DNA of 64,000 nt from Rikenellaceae bacterium (GTDB lineage: Bacteria > Bacteroidota > Bacteroidia > Bacteroidales > Rikenellaceae): the NCBI GenBank assembly GCA_020860245.1, contig JAJBUQ010000027.1:6361-70360 (forward strand), read 5' to 3'. The notes under the pieces are model-generated. The model had not been told where the DNA came from. It did no database searches and was given only the letters and a program-made list of their open reading frames with translations. The position numbers and the translations under genes are program-made. Below, piece by piece: positions 28,655 to 39,420 of this stretch (position 1 is the stretch's first letter; each line of letters opens with the position of its first letter).

Positions 28655-29520
28655 TCTTGCAGCGATTTACCTATTTCATCTGTTATGGCATACATATTAT
28701 CGATCCAATTGTAAGCGAGCGGATCAAGAACCACCGGATTTATTTCCGTTTCTTCGCAAATAGCCTTAATGGTATTGAAATTATTTTCTTTTTGGTAAAA
28801 TATTGTAGTTATTTTTCTCAGATCAATTGTTTTATGTAGTTCTTTCAGATACCTTACAGATGGTTCTTTTCCTTCGTGCTCGATCGAGTGCATTTGTAAA
28901 TCATATTCTTTGCAATAATAACCTAAGAATGGATGATAGACAAGTATGTCTCTGTTTGGAAGATCTCTAAATGTTTCTTTTATATATATATTTAGTGAAT
29001 CTATTTTAATTGCAAGAGAATCTGCATTCTGTTTATATTTAAAAGCTTGGTCCGGATTTAAAAGAGATAGTTCCGAAGCTATTCTTGCTGCGAAAATTTT
29101 CATATTGATGGGTGAGAGCCAAATATGAGGATCATGGTAATGTTTATGGGGGTGCATGTGGTCATGTGAAGAGCAATCATCTATTAATTTTAAATTTTCG
29201 GAAAGATTAACAATTTGCAGATTCGGAAGGCTGAAAAGTACTCCGTTTTTAAGAATAGATTCGAATTCAAGTAATCCTAATTCAAAATAAATTTTAGACA
29301 AAGATAACTCCCGTGCTTGAGAGGGGAGTGGTTCAAATGTTTCTGATTCAATACCCGGAGGCACTATTATATTTATTTCAAAATCTTCTCCTGCAATTTC
29401 CTCAATAAAAAATTTTAACGGTTGAATACTTACGGTGATTATATCGTGTGTTACAACTTTGGGTTTACATCCATTAACAATTAACGATAAACATAGAATC
29501 AATAATAGTTTATTTGACAT
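28651..29520 (-). CDS. znuA: zinc ABC transporter substrate-binding lipoprotein (ZnuA-like)
   Basis: Captures Zn2+ (or Mn2+) in the periplasm. About 289 residues from MSNKLLLILC, a lipoprotein signal with cysteine 18 (IVNGC). A histidine-rich loop at about residues 119-129 (HDHMHPHKHYHDPH) is the zinc-scavenging feature of ZnuA proteins. VYHPFLGYYCKEY and the DPLAYNW end also fit the cluster 9 fold. The upstream ATG in frame (29547) is rejected because it overlaps the -7 element. Two promoter elements and a palindrome lie upstream. Confidence 0.9.
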   Translation of the reverse strand: MSNKLLLILCLSLIVNGCKPKVVTHDIITVSIQPLKFFIEEIAGEDFEINIIVPPGIESETFEPLPSQARELSLSKIYFELGLLEFESILKNGVLFSLPNLQIVNLSENLKLIDDCSSHDHMHPHKHYHDPHIWLSPINMKIFAARIASELSLLNPDQAFKYKQNADSLAIKIDSLNIYIKETFRDLPNRDILVYHPFLGYYCKEYDLQMHSIEHEGKEPSVRYLKELHKTIDLRKITTIFYQKENNFNTIKAICEETEINPVVLDPLAYNWIDNMYAITDEIGKSLQE

Positions 29521-29544
29521 ATAATAGTATTTAAAAATTTTATG

Positions 29545-29598
29545 CAAAGATAGTATTATTTAGCGTTTAACGGTTCGTAAACGTATTATACAAATGTA
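29545..29598 (-). promoter_or_regulatory. znuA promoters with candidate metal-regulator operator
   Basis: On minus, two -7 elements are present: TACATTTG (29591-29598, distal) and TATCTTTG (29545-29552, proximal). Between them, 29564-29583 is an inverted repeat with arms CGTTTA and TAAACG around eight bases. It covers the proximal promoter spacer, where a repressor would block access. Regulation by a Fur/Zur-type protein is inferred only from location. Confidence 0.5.
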
Positions 29599-29881
29599 AA
29601 ACAGCAGGTATAATGTGCCGCGAAGTTATGCTCTGCGATATTTTTATGGTTACATATTGCTTATTTCCAGTTAGATAAATAGCATAATTAAATTTATTAT
29701 TGATCTAAAATATAGGTAGAGGTGCGACAAAGTGCGATAATCGTTGTCCAGATTTACTTAAATGCAATTAATGATTTGTATATTAGTAATTTAAATGGTT
29801 TATATGAAGTTAAATTACGATTGTTATTGGCAGGCGCGGAAGTGTTTGTTTTTTCCGGTAGGTATTTAAATAAATAATATT
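29599..29881. other. AT-rich intergenic stretch without a gene
   Basis: About 280 bp between the znuA promoter region and the XRE regulator. No open frame, tRNA or stable hairpin is seen. The only structure is two adjacent copies of GTGCGA at 29722-29740. Confidence 0.6.
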
Positions 29882-29889
29882 TACATTTG
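29882..29889 (+). promoter_or_regulatory. -7 promoter element of the XRE regulator
   Basis: TACATTTG, exact TAnnTTTG match, 16 bp before the ATG. Confidence 0.65.
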
Positions 29890-29905
29890 TAAAAAAGATC
29901 GTACA

Positions 29906-30259
29906 ATGAATAATCGCATTCAGGAAATACTTAGCGCTAAGAAATTAACTTCGTCACAATTTGCTGAAATTATGGATATACAGCCGTCGAGTGTTTCTCA
30001 TCTAACTTCAGGGCGAAACAAGCCTGGTTTCGATTTTATTGTAAAGTTGTTGGATCGGTTCCCGGAAATAAATCCGGACTGGTTAATACAAGGAAAAGGA
30101 AGTATGTATCGAAGGATACAAAGTGATACTAACGACATATCGAATAATAAAATGGATTCGATACTGCCATTCTTCGAGTCGATAAAAAAAGAAAGGAAAA
30201 TAGATAAAATAGTTGTGCTCTATGAAGACAAAACCTTTGATATTTACTCCGGTATTTAG
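29906..30259 (+). CDS. XRE-family helix-turn-helix regulator
   Basis: 117 residues. The N-terminal HTH (RIQEILSAKKLTSSQFAEIMDIQPSSVSH split over residues 3-32) is followed by LTSGRNKPGFDFIVKLLDRFPEINPDWLI, the pattern of a small Cro/CI-like protein family widespread in Bacteroidota. A charged C-terminal tail (about residues 70-117) has no recognised domain. It stands alone between znuA (divergent) and tcdA (convergent). Target genes unknown; autoregulation or znu control is possible but unsupported. Ends with TAG. Confidence 0.85.
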   Translation: MNNRIQEILSAKKLTSSQFAEIMDIQPSSVSHLTSGRNKPGFDFIVKLLDRFPEINPDWLIQGKGSMYRRIQSDTNDISNNKMDSILPFFESIKKERKIDKIVVLYEDKTFDIYSGI

Positions 30260-30315
30260 AAATTCTCGGCGACACATAATCTATATTATGTTAAATTGGT
30301 GCCCTGGAATTGAGT

Positions 30316-31029
30316 TTAGAACTCGTCTATAAGACTCCTTATTGCAACAGATGCACAATAGCATCCGAATACGGCAGGAATATAAGAAATGGTTCCTGCA
30401 TTGGATTTTTTATTTTGCTCATCGCAAGAAATTATAGCCCCTTCTCTGGGAGGTTCCGGAGAAAATACCACGTAAAACCCTTTTCTTATTCCTAATTTAT
30501 GCAGACGCATTCTTAGCATATGGGCTAACGGGCAATGATGTGATTTTGAAATATCCGTAATTTCAATCATTTCAGGAGCTGTTTTTGCTCCAGCCCCCAT
30601 TGAACTTACAAGAGGAATTTTTCTGTCCAAACAGCCCTTGATCAAATTTACTTTTGGTGATAAAGTATCTATTGCATCTACAACATAATCAAATCCCTGA
30701 TCGAGGACTGCATCGGCAAATCTGTCTTTTAAGAAAATATTTAATTTCTGAATTTCAACTTCCGGATTTATGTCTTTCAACCGCCTCTCCAATACATCGC
30801 TTTTGTTTAGTCCCAATGTACTGTTTAAAGCAATAAGCTGTCGATTTATATTAGAAATATTAACAGTATCCGCATCCACAATAGTTAGTCGGCCTACGCC
30901 GCTCCTGCAAAGCATTTCGGCTGCGTAAGCTCCTACTCCTCCGAGACCTACCACTAATACCTTTGATTCTTTTAGTTTAGTTAATTTTTCATTTCCCAAA
31001 AGAAGTTCTGTTCGTTCGAGCCAATCCAT
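30316..31029 (-). CDS. tcdA: tRNA threonylcarbamoyladenosine dehydratase (TcdA/CsdL-like)
   Basis: E1-like (ThiF/MoeB/HesA) protein that cyclises t6A to ct6A in tRNA. 237 residues: nucleotide motif VLVVGLGGVGAYAAE, the SNINRQLIALNSTLG block that identifies this subfamily, and the DAIDTLSPKVNL stretch. It has no C-terminal rhodanese or CxxC zinc pair, which separates it from MoeB/ThiF. It overlaps the tatD stop by one base (TAATG), so the pair is coupled. Confidence 0.87.
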   Translation of the reverse strand: MDWLERTELLLGNEKLTKLKESKVLVVGLGGVGAYAAEMLCRSGVGRLTIVDADTVNISNINRQLIALNSTLGLNKSDVLERRLKDINPEVEIQKLNIFLKDRFADAVLDQGFDYVVDAIDTLSPKVNLIKGCLDRKIPLVSSMGAGAKTAPEMIEITDISKSHHCPLAHMLRMRLHKLGIRKGFYVVFSPEPPREGAIISCDEQNKKSNAGTISYIPAVFGCYCASVAIRSLIDEF

Positions 31030-31676
31030 TATGCGTTAAATATCCGTAAATAATTTTCAAAAATATTTTTTTTAAGATCGCTAAGATAAATATTTTTTAT
31101 ATTACTAAGTTTCATATAATTATCTTTTATATTACCACTTTCATCGCTTTCCAGTAAAACAGAGTCCAAATTTATACTTTTTAAAACATCGATTGTCTTA
31201 GGCGAGCGTAAGCTTCTGTCGCTGACAGAGATTAAGTATCCACGTTTAATTATTTCGGATGCAGTTTCTTTGCTACCTATAAAACTGTGGAAAATTATAG
31301 ATTTGAGAGGATAATTATCCAATATTTCTAATATCTTATAATAAGCTTTTACGCAGTGTATTACAACGGGCAATTTCAATTCGGATGCGATCTCAAGCTG
31401 CTTTTTAAGCCAATAGACTTGTTTGTCTTTATCTGAATTATTAATAGCGAAGTCTAACCCTGTCTCCCCTACTGCAACGAGGTTATTATTTTGGGAGTAG
31501 AGTAAATTTAAATCTTTTTCCTTTGCGGTATTGGCATTCCACGGGTGTATTCCTGCTGAAAATAAAATATTTTCAGGAAAAATAGTGTCGGAATTTAATA
31601 ATACTGAGAAGATCTTTAGGGTATCTTCTTCTTTTTGGAGATTATGTGTGTGTATGTCGATATAAGGAAGGTTCAC
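31029..31676 (-). CDS. TatD family metal-dependent hydrolase
   Basis: 215 residues, shorter than typical TatD (about 255), but all metal ligands are visible: DIHTH, GETGLDF, VIHCVKAY, the histidine in FHSFIGS and the aspartate in LESDESG. Family members act as 3'-5' DNA exonucleases in repair; the activity of short Bacteroidota forms is less certain. The ATG at 31676 is the natural start. First gene of the tatD-tcdA pair. Confidence 0.87.
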   Translation of the reverse strand: MNLPYIDIHTHNLQKEEDTLKIFSVLLNSDTIFPENILFSAGIHPWNANTAKEKDLNLLYSQNNNLVAVGETGLDFAINNSDKDKQVYWLKKQLEIASELKLPVVIHCVKAYYKILEILDNYPLKSIIFHSFIGSKETASEIIKRGYLISVSDRSLRSPKTIDVLKSINLDSVLLESDESGNIKDNYMKLSNIKNIYLSDLKKNIFENYLRIFNA

Positions 31677-31801
31677 AACTGTTGTTTTGAGTTAAATATA
31701 GATTTTACGTAGTTACATATACCTCTAATAAAGATAATAAAATAATTTTCTAACCCTAAAAGAAATAAATATTTATATTTACAGATTAAAAATTTAAAAA
31801 C

Positions 31802-33097
31802 ATGATAATTAAAAGAAAATTTTTTGTTTTTTTATTTATTGTCAATGGAATACTTTGCAATTCTACAACCAAATTAATACCAGTAGATTATGGCTGGAGC
31901 AAAAACTCGGTAAACACAGCTGTTTTTCGTAATAATTCGGTTGTCACGCATGAAAATAACCAGTTTATTGCCTTCTATGATGACAATAAAAATCTCGTTC
32001 TGGGTAAACGACAAAAAGGACTTGAAAAATGGCAAATACATATAACGCAATATAAAGGGCGTGCAGAAGATGCTCATAATATTATTAGTATAATGATTGA
32101 CGGTGACGGTTATCTCCATGTATCATGGGATCATCACGGAAATGCGCTCAATTATGTAAAGTCGATCTTCCCTTTAGAGTTAGAATTGGGCGAAAAGGAA
32201 AAAATGACCGGATTCGATGAAGACAATGTTACTTATCCCGAATTTTATCGTTTTTCAAACGGCGATCTTCTGTTTGCTTATAGAAGCGGTAGTTCCGGTA
32301 ACGGAAATCTTGTATTGAAAAGATACATTACCGAAGAAAAAAGATGGGAAGATGTCCAGAACAATCTCATTTCCGGAGAGGGAAAAAGAAATGCTTACTG
32401 GCAAATGTGCATGGATTCGAATGACGTAATCCATGTTTCGTGGGTTTGGCGTGAAAGTGCGGATGTAGCAACGAACCACGATTTATGTTATGCCTTGTCT
32501 TCGGATGGAGGAATAACATGGCAAAGATCAGACGGGTCTATATATGAATTACCTATAACAATAGAAAATGCTGAATATGTTTGCAGGATACCACAGAATA
32601 AGGAACTCATAAATCAGACCAGTATGACGACTGACAATTATGGAAATCCATATATAGCGACTTACTGGAAAGATTTAAACGTACCCCAATACTTTCTTGT
32701 CTACTATGATGGAATGAAATGGAATATAAATCAGGTAAGTAAAAGGACCACGGATTTTACTTTATCCGGAGTCGGAACGAAGAAAATTCCTGTTTCTCGT
32801 CCGAGATTGGTTTCCCATATCGAAGATGGAAAAACAAGCATTTATTATATTTTCAGAGATGAAGAAAGAGGTTCTAAAGTTTCTTTAGCGTATTCTGAAG
32901 ATGTCGGAACAGGGAATTGGGAATATAGTGATCTTACTGATTTTCCAGTGAATTCCTGGGAGCCTACAATTGATACCGAATTATGGAAAAGTAAAAATCA
33001 ATTAAATATTTTTGTTCAATGTACGGAACAGGGAGACGGGGAAAAAACAGTCGACGTTGAACCTCACATGATTTATATATTAGAATATACCAAATGA
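31802..33097 (+). CDS. secreted BNR_4 beta-propeller, polysaccharide-lyase-like
   Basis: 431 residues with an N-terminal signal peptide (FFVFLFIVNGILC). The rest matches BNR_4 (PF15892), which contains the seven-bladed propeller ulvan lyases of families PL24/PL25. The motif HVSWDHHGNALNYVKS near residues 100-115 carries the histidine pair of the active-site strand, and a later HVSWVWRES repeats the blade pattern. It may cleave sulfated rhamnose/uronate or related glycans; other BNR_4 proteins are uncharacterised. It overlaps the SDR gene by 4 bases. Confidence 0.78.
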   Translation: MIIKRKFFVFLFIVNGILCNSTTKLIPVDYGWSKNSVNTAVFRNNSVVTHENNQFIAFYDDNKNLVLGKRQKGLEKWQIHITQYKGRAEDAHNIISIMIDGDGYLHVSWDHHGNALNYVKSIFPLELELGEKEKMTGFDEDNVTYPEFYRFSNGDLLFAYRSGSSGNGNLVLKRYITEEKRWEDVQNNLISGEGKRNAYWQMCMDSNDVIHVSWVWRESADVATNHDLCYALSSDGGITWQRSDGSIYELPITIENAEYVCRIPQNKELINQTSMTTDNYGNPYIATYWKDLNVPQYFLVYYDGMKWNINQVSKRTTDFTLSGVGTKKIPVSRPRLVSHIEDGKTSIYYIFRDEERGSKVSLAYSEDVGTGNWEYSDLTDFPVNSWEPTIDTELWKSKNQLNIFVQCTEQGDGEKTVDVEPHMIYILEYTK

Positions 33098-33906
33098 AAT
33101 TTAAAGACAAGGTAGTAATTATTACCGGAGCAAGTTCCGGGATCGGGTTAGCATTGGTTAATGAATTCGCCTCGCATGGAGCTAAGATAGTTATGGGAGC
33201 AAGGTCTGTCGACAGACTTAAAGACTTATCTATCGGTTTAGCGAAAAAAAACATTGAGAATATCTACGAAGAGACCGATGTAACGAAAGAGTCCGATTGC
33301 AGGAAACTTGTAGAAGCTGCTGTATCAGCATTTGGAAAAATTGATATCTTGGTTTGTAATGCGGGAATATCAATGAGAGCCATTCTGGATGATGTAGATA
33401 TGGAAGTTCTTCGAAGACTTATGGACGTTAATTTTTGGGGAACTGCCTATTGTGTAAAATATTCTTTACCGTATATTCAGAAATCTAAAGGGTCTATTAC
33501 CGGAGTATCGTCTGTCGCAGGATTACACGGGCTTCCCGCCCGCACTGGATACTCTGCTTCAAAATACGCAATACAGGGATTTCTGGAAACTGTAAGAATT
33601 GAGAACCTTAAAAAAGGGGTGCATGTAATGATCGCATATCCAGGTTTTACGGCGTCCAATATAAGGTTTTCTGCATTGACAGCAGACGGATCCAAACAGG
33701 GCGAAACCCCTCGCAATGAAGAAAAAATGATGACTGCCGAAGAGGTCGCAAAACAAATAGCCAACGGTATTTACCGAAGAAAAAAGCTCCTTCTTCTGGA
33801 TTTTCAGGGTAAGGCCACCTTTTTTCTTAAAAAAATATCACATGGGTTACTGGATAGACTGTTCTATTCGCATATGGCAAAAGAGCCTGAATCTCCATTA
33901 AAATAA
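33094..33906 (+). CDS. short-chain dehydrogenase/reductase
   Basis: 270-residue classical SDR. NAD(P) motif TGASSGIG near residue 12, NAGIS, catalytic serine in GVSSVAG, and YxxxK in GYSASKYA. The C-terminal part resembles the DltE/YqjQ-like group. Substrate unknown. The start overlaps the stop of the secreted BNR_4 gene (ATGA), so translation is probably coupled although one product is cytosolic. Confidence 0.9.
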   Translation: MKFKDKVVIITGASSGIGLALVNEFASHGAKIVMGARSVDRLKDLSIGLAKKNIENIYEETDVTKESDCRKLVEAAVSAFGKIDILVCNAGISMRAILDDVDMEVLRRLMDVNFWGTAYCVKYSLPYIQKSKGSITGVSSVAGLHGLPARTGYSASKYAIQGFLETVRIENLKKGVHVMIAYPGFTASNIRFSALTADGSKQGETPRNEEKMMTAEEVAKQIANGIYRRKKLLLLDFQGKATFFLKKISHGLLDRLFYSHMAKEPESPLK

Positions 33907-33922
33907 AATACTTCTCTCCTCG

Positions 33923-33953
33923 TTGTGATTAAATATAATTATAAGTAACTTTG
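33923..33953 (+). promoter_or_regulatory. promoter of DUF349-pyrG-yidC
   Basis: TAACTTTG (33946-33953) with TTG at 33923-33925, 20 bp upstream. It lies 28 bp before the DUF349 gene. Confidence 0.65.
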
Positions 33954-33981
33954 CCTTTTAGTATATTAATTATAATGTAGC

Positions 33982-35883
33982 ATGGAAACAAGGAATAATT
34001 TTAACGAATCTGTTCCGCAGGAACAAATCGATGTTGACAAAAACATCGATACTACCGTATCGCCTGAAATCCCTACTTCTGATGACGAAACTCTAAGTGA
34101 CATAGAAGTGAAAGAGACTGCTTTGACCGAGGAAATTCTTTTGGATAGTGACGCTGAACGTATTCCGAATGAGGAAGAGAATGATTACTCTCAACGCACC
34201 TCAGAGGAATTACTAAAGGATTTTGCCGCATTAGTAAATAATAATCCCGTTAATTCTATAAGAAAGAATGTCGACGCAGTCAAAACCGCTTTTTATAAAG
34301 AATATAAGAAAAAAATCGAATTACTGAAAGCCGAATTTATTGAAAACGGAGGAATAGAAGAAGAATTCGAAGTACCTGCGGATGAAGAAGAGGAACGGTT
34401 TAAAATACTTTTATCGGAATACAGAAAAAAGAGAGATGAATTTATCGCGGACTCTGAAAAAGAAAAAGAAGAGAACTATAAAGAGAAGCTCCGAATAATC
34501 GATCAGCTGAAAGAACTCGTAAATAGTAACGAAACTTTAAATCATACATTTGCTACATTTAGAGATCTACAAAATAGATGGAAAGAAATAGGTCCGATTC
34601 CTCAAGTTCACGTTAAAGATTTATGGGAAACTTATCATCTCCACGTTGAAAATTTTTATAATTATATTAAAATAAACAACGAATTAAGAGATCTTGATTT
34701 AAAAAAGAATGCAGAAAGTAAAACCCAGCTGTGTGAAGACGCGGAAGCATTACTATTGGAAGGCTCGCCGATAACTGCATTTCATAAACTTCAAAAATTA
34801 CATGAACAATGGCGTGAAATAGGTCCTGTATCGAAAGAATTAAAGGAACCTCATTGGGATCGGTTCAAGGAGGCAAGTTCCAAAATAAATAAAAGACATC
34901 AGGAACATTTTGAAAATTTAAAAGAGGAGCAGCTTCGGAATTTAGAAATGAAGACAGAGTTATGTTTAAAAGCTGAAGAAATCGCGAATTCCGAATATTC
35001 GGGTAAGAAAGAGATTGATAAGGCGTCAGATTCTATAATTGAGATACAAAAAATTTGGAAAACAATAGGTTTTGCTCCCAAAAAAGAAAATACTGTGATT
35101 TATGAACGGTTTCGGATCGCATGTGATACTTTTTTTGAGAAGAAGAGAGTTTTTTATTCCAGTCTGAAGGACGAAATGGAAAAAAATCTTAACGAGAAAA
35201 TGGAGATTTGTCTAATTGCAGAATCGTTACAGGAAAGCACTGATTGGAAGAATACTACGGATCAGCTTATTGCTCTTCAGAAAAGATGGAAGGATACAGG
35301 AATGGTTTCACGTAAATATTCCGATTCCGTATGGAAACGATTCCGAAAAGCGTGCGATACTTTTTTTGACAGAAAAGCTGCGCATTATTCAGAAATAGAT
35401 TTGGTCTACGGGGAAAATCTCCTTAAAAAACGACAACTCCTTGAGGAGATAAAAAAGTTTGAGATCACGGATAGAGACCACGGCTTCGAAACGTTGAAAG
35501 ATTATCAAAGACGGTGGGCGGAAATAGGATTCGTTCCCTTGAAAGAAAAAGATGCTTTGCAGGGAGAATACAGAGAGGTTATCGACGCTCATTTTGCTAA
35601 ATTAAAAGGAGAAGATAAAGATCGTAAGATAGAGAGGTTTCGTGATAAAATCTCGTCTTTCAAAAATAAAAACTCTGTAAGAAGCGAACGTGACCGCCTT
35701 TATAACAAAATGAAACAGCTTGAAGCGGATATTTCGCTGCTGGAAAACAATATTGGTTTTTTCGCTAAATCAAAAAATGCAGAATCCCTGATTCGTGATG
35801 TAAACGATAAGATATCGAAAGCAAAAGAAGAGATGGCAGTGATTGCCGAAAAAATTAAATTGATAGATAACCAAGAGGGTTAA
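33982..35883 (+). CDS. DUF349 repeat protein
   Basis: 633 residues, mostly helical and highly charged. An acidic N-terminal region (about 1-70) is followed by five DUF349-type repeats, each marked by a W-plus-glycine motif: RWKEIGPIP, QWREIGPVS, IWKTIGFAP, RWKDTGMVS, RWAEIGFVP. A coiled coil closes the protein (about 545-630). Cytosolic, function unknown. It is 8 bp before pyrG in what looks like a pyrG-yidC operon; this arrangement recurs in Bacteroidales. Confidence 0.9.
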   Translation: METRNNFNESVPQEQIDVDKNIDTTVSPEIPTSDDETLSDIEVKETALTEEILLDSDAERIPNEEENDYSQRTSEELLKDFAALVNNNPVNSIRKNVDAVKTAFYKEYKKKIELLKAEFIENGGIEEEFEVPADEEEERFKILLSEYRKKRDEFIADSEKEKEENYKEKLRIIDQLKELVNSNETLNHTFATFRDLQNRWKEIGPIPQVHVKDLWETYHLHVENFYNYIKINNELRDLDLKKNAESKTQLCEDAEALLLEGSPITAFHKLQKLHEQWREIGPVSKELKEPHWDRFKEASSKINKRHQEHFENLKEEQLRNLEMKTELCLKAEEIANSEYSGKKEIDKASDSIIEIQKIWKTIGFAPKKENTVIYERFRIACDTFFEKKRVFYSSLKDEMEKNLNEKMEICLIAESLQESTDWKNTTDQLIALQKRWKDTGMVSRKYSDSVWKRFRKACDTFFDRKAAHYSEIDLVYGENLLKKRQLLEEIKKFEITDRDHGFETLKDYQRRWAEIGFVPLKEKDALQGEYREVIDAHFAKLKGEDKDRKIERFRDKISSFKNKNSVRSERDRLYNKMKQLEADISLLENNIGFFAKSKNAESLIRDVNDKISKAKEEMAVIAEKIKLIDNQEG

Positions 35884-35891
35884 TTTCATAA

Positions 35892-37529
<1,638 letters not shown>

Positions 37530-39395
37530 ATGAATAAAAATTCAGTTATCGGTCTGGTTTTGATCGGTATAGTTCTGCTTGCTTTTTCGTGGTGGAACTC
37601 GAAACAGAGAGAAAAACAATTACAGTATTTAAATACGGTCAATCAGACAACTACTTATATCCCTTCAAATGGCAACTCGGAAGTAAATAGTATTCCCTCT
37701 GACAATTTGAACAATGACTATTATCAGCAACAACTGTCCGGTTCCTTAGGGGAATATCTATATTCTTCCCTGGAAGGTTCAGAGGAAATATTTACCGTTG
37801 AGAACGATGTAATGGTAATTTCTTTTTCCAATAAAGGAGGTAGAATAGTATCGGTGGAACTTAAAGATTACAAACGTTATAATGGCGAACCTCTTTATTT
37901 GTTCGATAAAAATAATGCGGAGTTTAATATCTCTTTATTTACTAACACACAGATAAATACCTCTCAATTTTATTTTAAACCTGAAAAAATTTCCGGAAAT
38001 ATTACGGTCGGAGAAACGACAGAGAACATTCCGTTGCGCTTATATGTTGATTCAGTGTCTTTTATTGAATTTAACTATACTATTTATCCGGATGACTATA
38101 TGATAGATTTTGATATCCGCATGGTAGGCATGGAAAATAAATTAGCTCCGCATCAATCGGATATTATTCTTAATTGGAGTACTGTTGCCTTCCAGAACGA
38201 GAAAGGATATGAGAATGAAAACAACTATTCTACCGTAGCATATATGTATCCGAACGATTCCAGCTTGGAAGATTTAGGAACCTCAAAAGATTCTAAAAAA
38301 TCTAAATCAAAAGACATAAATTCAAAAATAAAGTGGGTAGGATTCAAACAACAGTTTTTCTCGTCGATAATTATCGCAGAAGACTCATTCCAGAATGGAT
38401 CGGTTGCCTACGAAACATTCGAGCCGGGCACGGGAAAATTAAAAAAATTCAATACCCAATTGGCTGTGCCTTTTTCTCCGATGGCGGCAAACTATAATTT
38501 TAAATTTTATTTCGGCCCGAATAAATATAACATTCTTAATAACTATGATTTGGAGCTTCAGAAATTAGTTCCACTCGGAGGATGGCTCATACGTTGGATA
38601 AACCGGCTTATAGTTATTCCCACATTCGATATTCTTAATAAATTCATAAGTAGTTATGGCGTTATAATTTTATTACTTACTATAATTATCAAATTGATAT
38701 TATTCCCTCTTACCTATAAGTCTTATCTTTCAATGGCTAAAATGCGGGCCTTGAAGCCTGATATAGATCAACTTAATGAAAAATATCCGGATCAGAAAGA
38801 TGCGATGAAAAAACAGCAGGCAACGATGGAAATTTATCAAAGAGCAGGAGTCAATCCTATGGGCGGATGTCTTCCGTTACTGGTGCAGATGCCGATTCTC
38901 TTTGCGATGTTCCGTTTCTTCCCTGCGTCTATAGAATTAAGAGGAGAGAGTTTCTTATGGGCGGATGATCTTTCATCTTACGACAGTATTCTTAATCTTC
39001 CGTTCGAGATACCCTTCTATGGCGACCATGTCAGTTTGTTCACGCTTCTGATGGCAGTGGCTATGTTTGTTTCATCGAAACTAAACTTCAATCAAACCTC
39101 TGCCGGTAATGCGCCACAGATGGCAGGAATGAAGTTTATGACGCTATACCTTATGCCTATAATGTTATTGTTTTGGTTCAATAACTATTCCAGCGGATTA
39201 AGTTATTATTATTTTCTATCCAATATAATTACGATGGGTCAGACGATAGGATTCAGATATGCGATCGACGAGAAAGAACTTCATAAAAAAATGAAGGAAA
39301 CTCCTAAGAAACCTAAAAAGAAATCCAAGTTTATGCAGCGTTACGAAGATGCCATGAAGCAGCAACAGCAAATGGCTAAAAATAATAAAAGATAA
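37530..39395 (+). CDS. yidC: membrane protein insertase YidC
   Basis: Inserts and folds inner-membrane proteins with or without SecYEG. 621 residues: N-terminal anchor helix (residues about 5-22), a large periplasmic P1 beta domain (about 60-340), and the conserved five-helix core with FPLTYKSYLSMAKM and RAGVNPMGGCLPLLVQMPI. The basic C-terminus (KKPKKKSKF) probably contacts ribosomes. It starts directly after pyrG and ends at a strong terminator. Confidence 0.97.
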   Translation: MNKNSVIGLVLIGIVLLAFSWWNSKQREKQLQYLNTVNQTTTYIPSNGNSEVNSIPSDNLNNDYYQQQLSGSLGEYLYSSLEGSEEIFTVENDVMVISFSNKGGRIVSVELKDYKRYNGEPLYLFDKNNAEFNISLFTNTQINTSQFYFKPEKISGNITVGETTENIPLRLYVDSVSFIEFNYTIYPDDYMIDFDIRMVGMENKLAPHQSDIILNWSTVAFQNEKGYENENNYSTVAYMYPNDSSLEDLGTSKDSKKSKSKDINSKIKWVGFKQQFFSSIIIAEDSFQNGSVAYETFEPGTGKLKKFNTQLAVPFSPMAANYNFKFYFGPNKYNILNNYDLELQKLVPLGGWLIRWINRLIVIPTFDILNKFISSYGVIILLLTIIIKLILFPLTYKSYLSMAKMRALKPDIDQLNEKYPDQKDAMKKQQATMEIYQRAGVNPMGGCLPLLVQMPILFAMFRFFPASIELRGESFLWADDLSSYDSILNLPFEIPFYGDHVSLFTLLMAVAMFVSSKLNFNQTSAGNAPQMAGMKFMTLYLMPIMLLFWFNNYSSGLSYYYFLSNIITMGQTIGFRYAIDEKELHKKMKETPKKPKKKSKFMQRYEDAMKQQQQMAKNNKR

Positions 39396-39420
39396 AAAAA
39401 GCGGCTTAAGCCGCTTTTTT
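39395..39420. terminator. bidirectional terminator after yidC
   Basis: Arms AAAAAAGCGG and CCGCTTTTTT around CTTAAG. The stop codon of the convergent peptidase lies at its outer edge. Confidence 0.9.

Noticed and set aside
29722..29740. Two tandem GTGCGA copies between znuA and the XRE gene
   Set aside because: Only two short copies, with no spacing pattern or symmetry to support a binding site.
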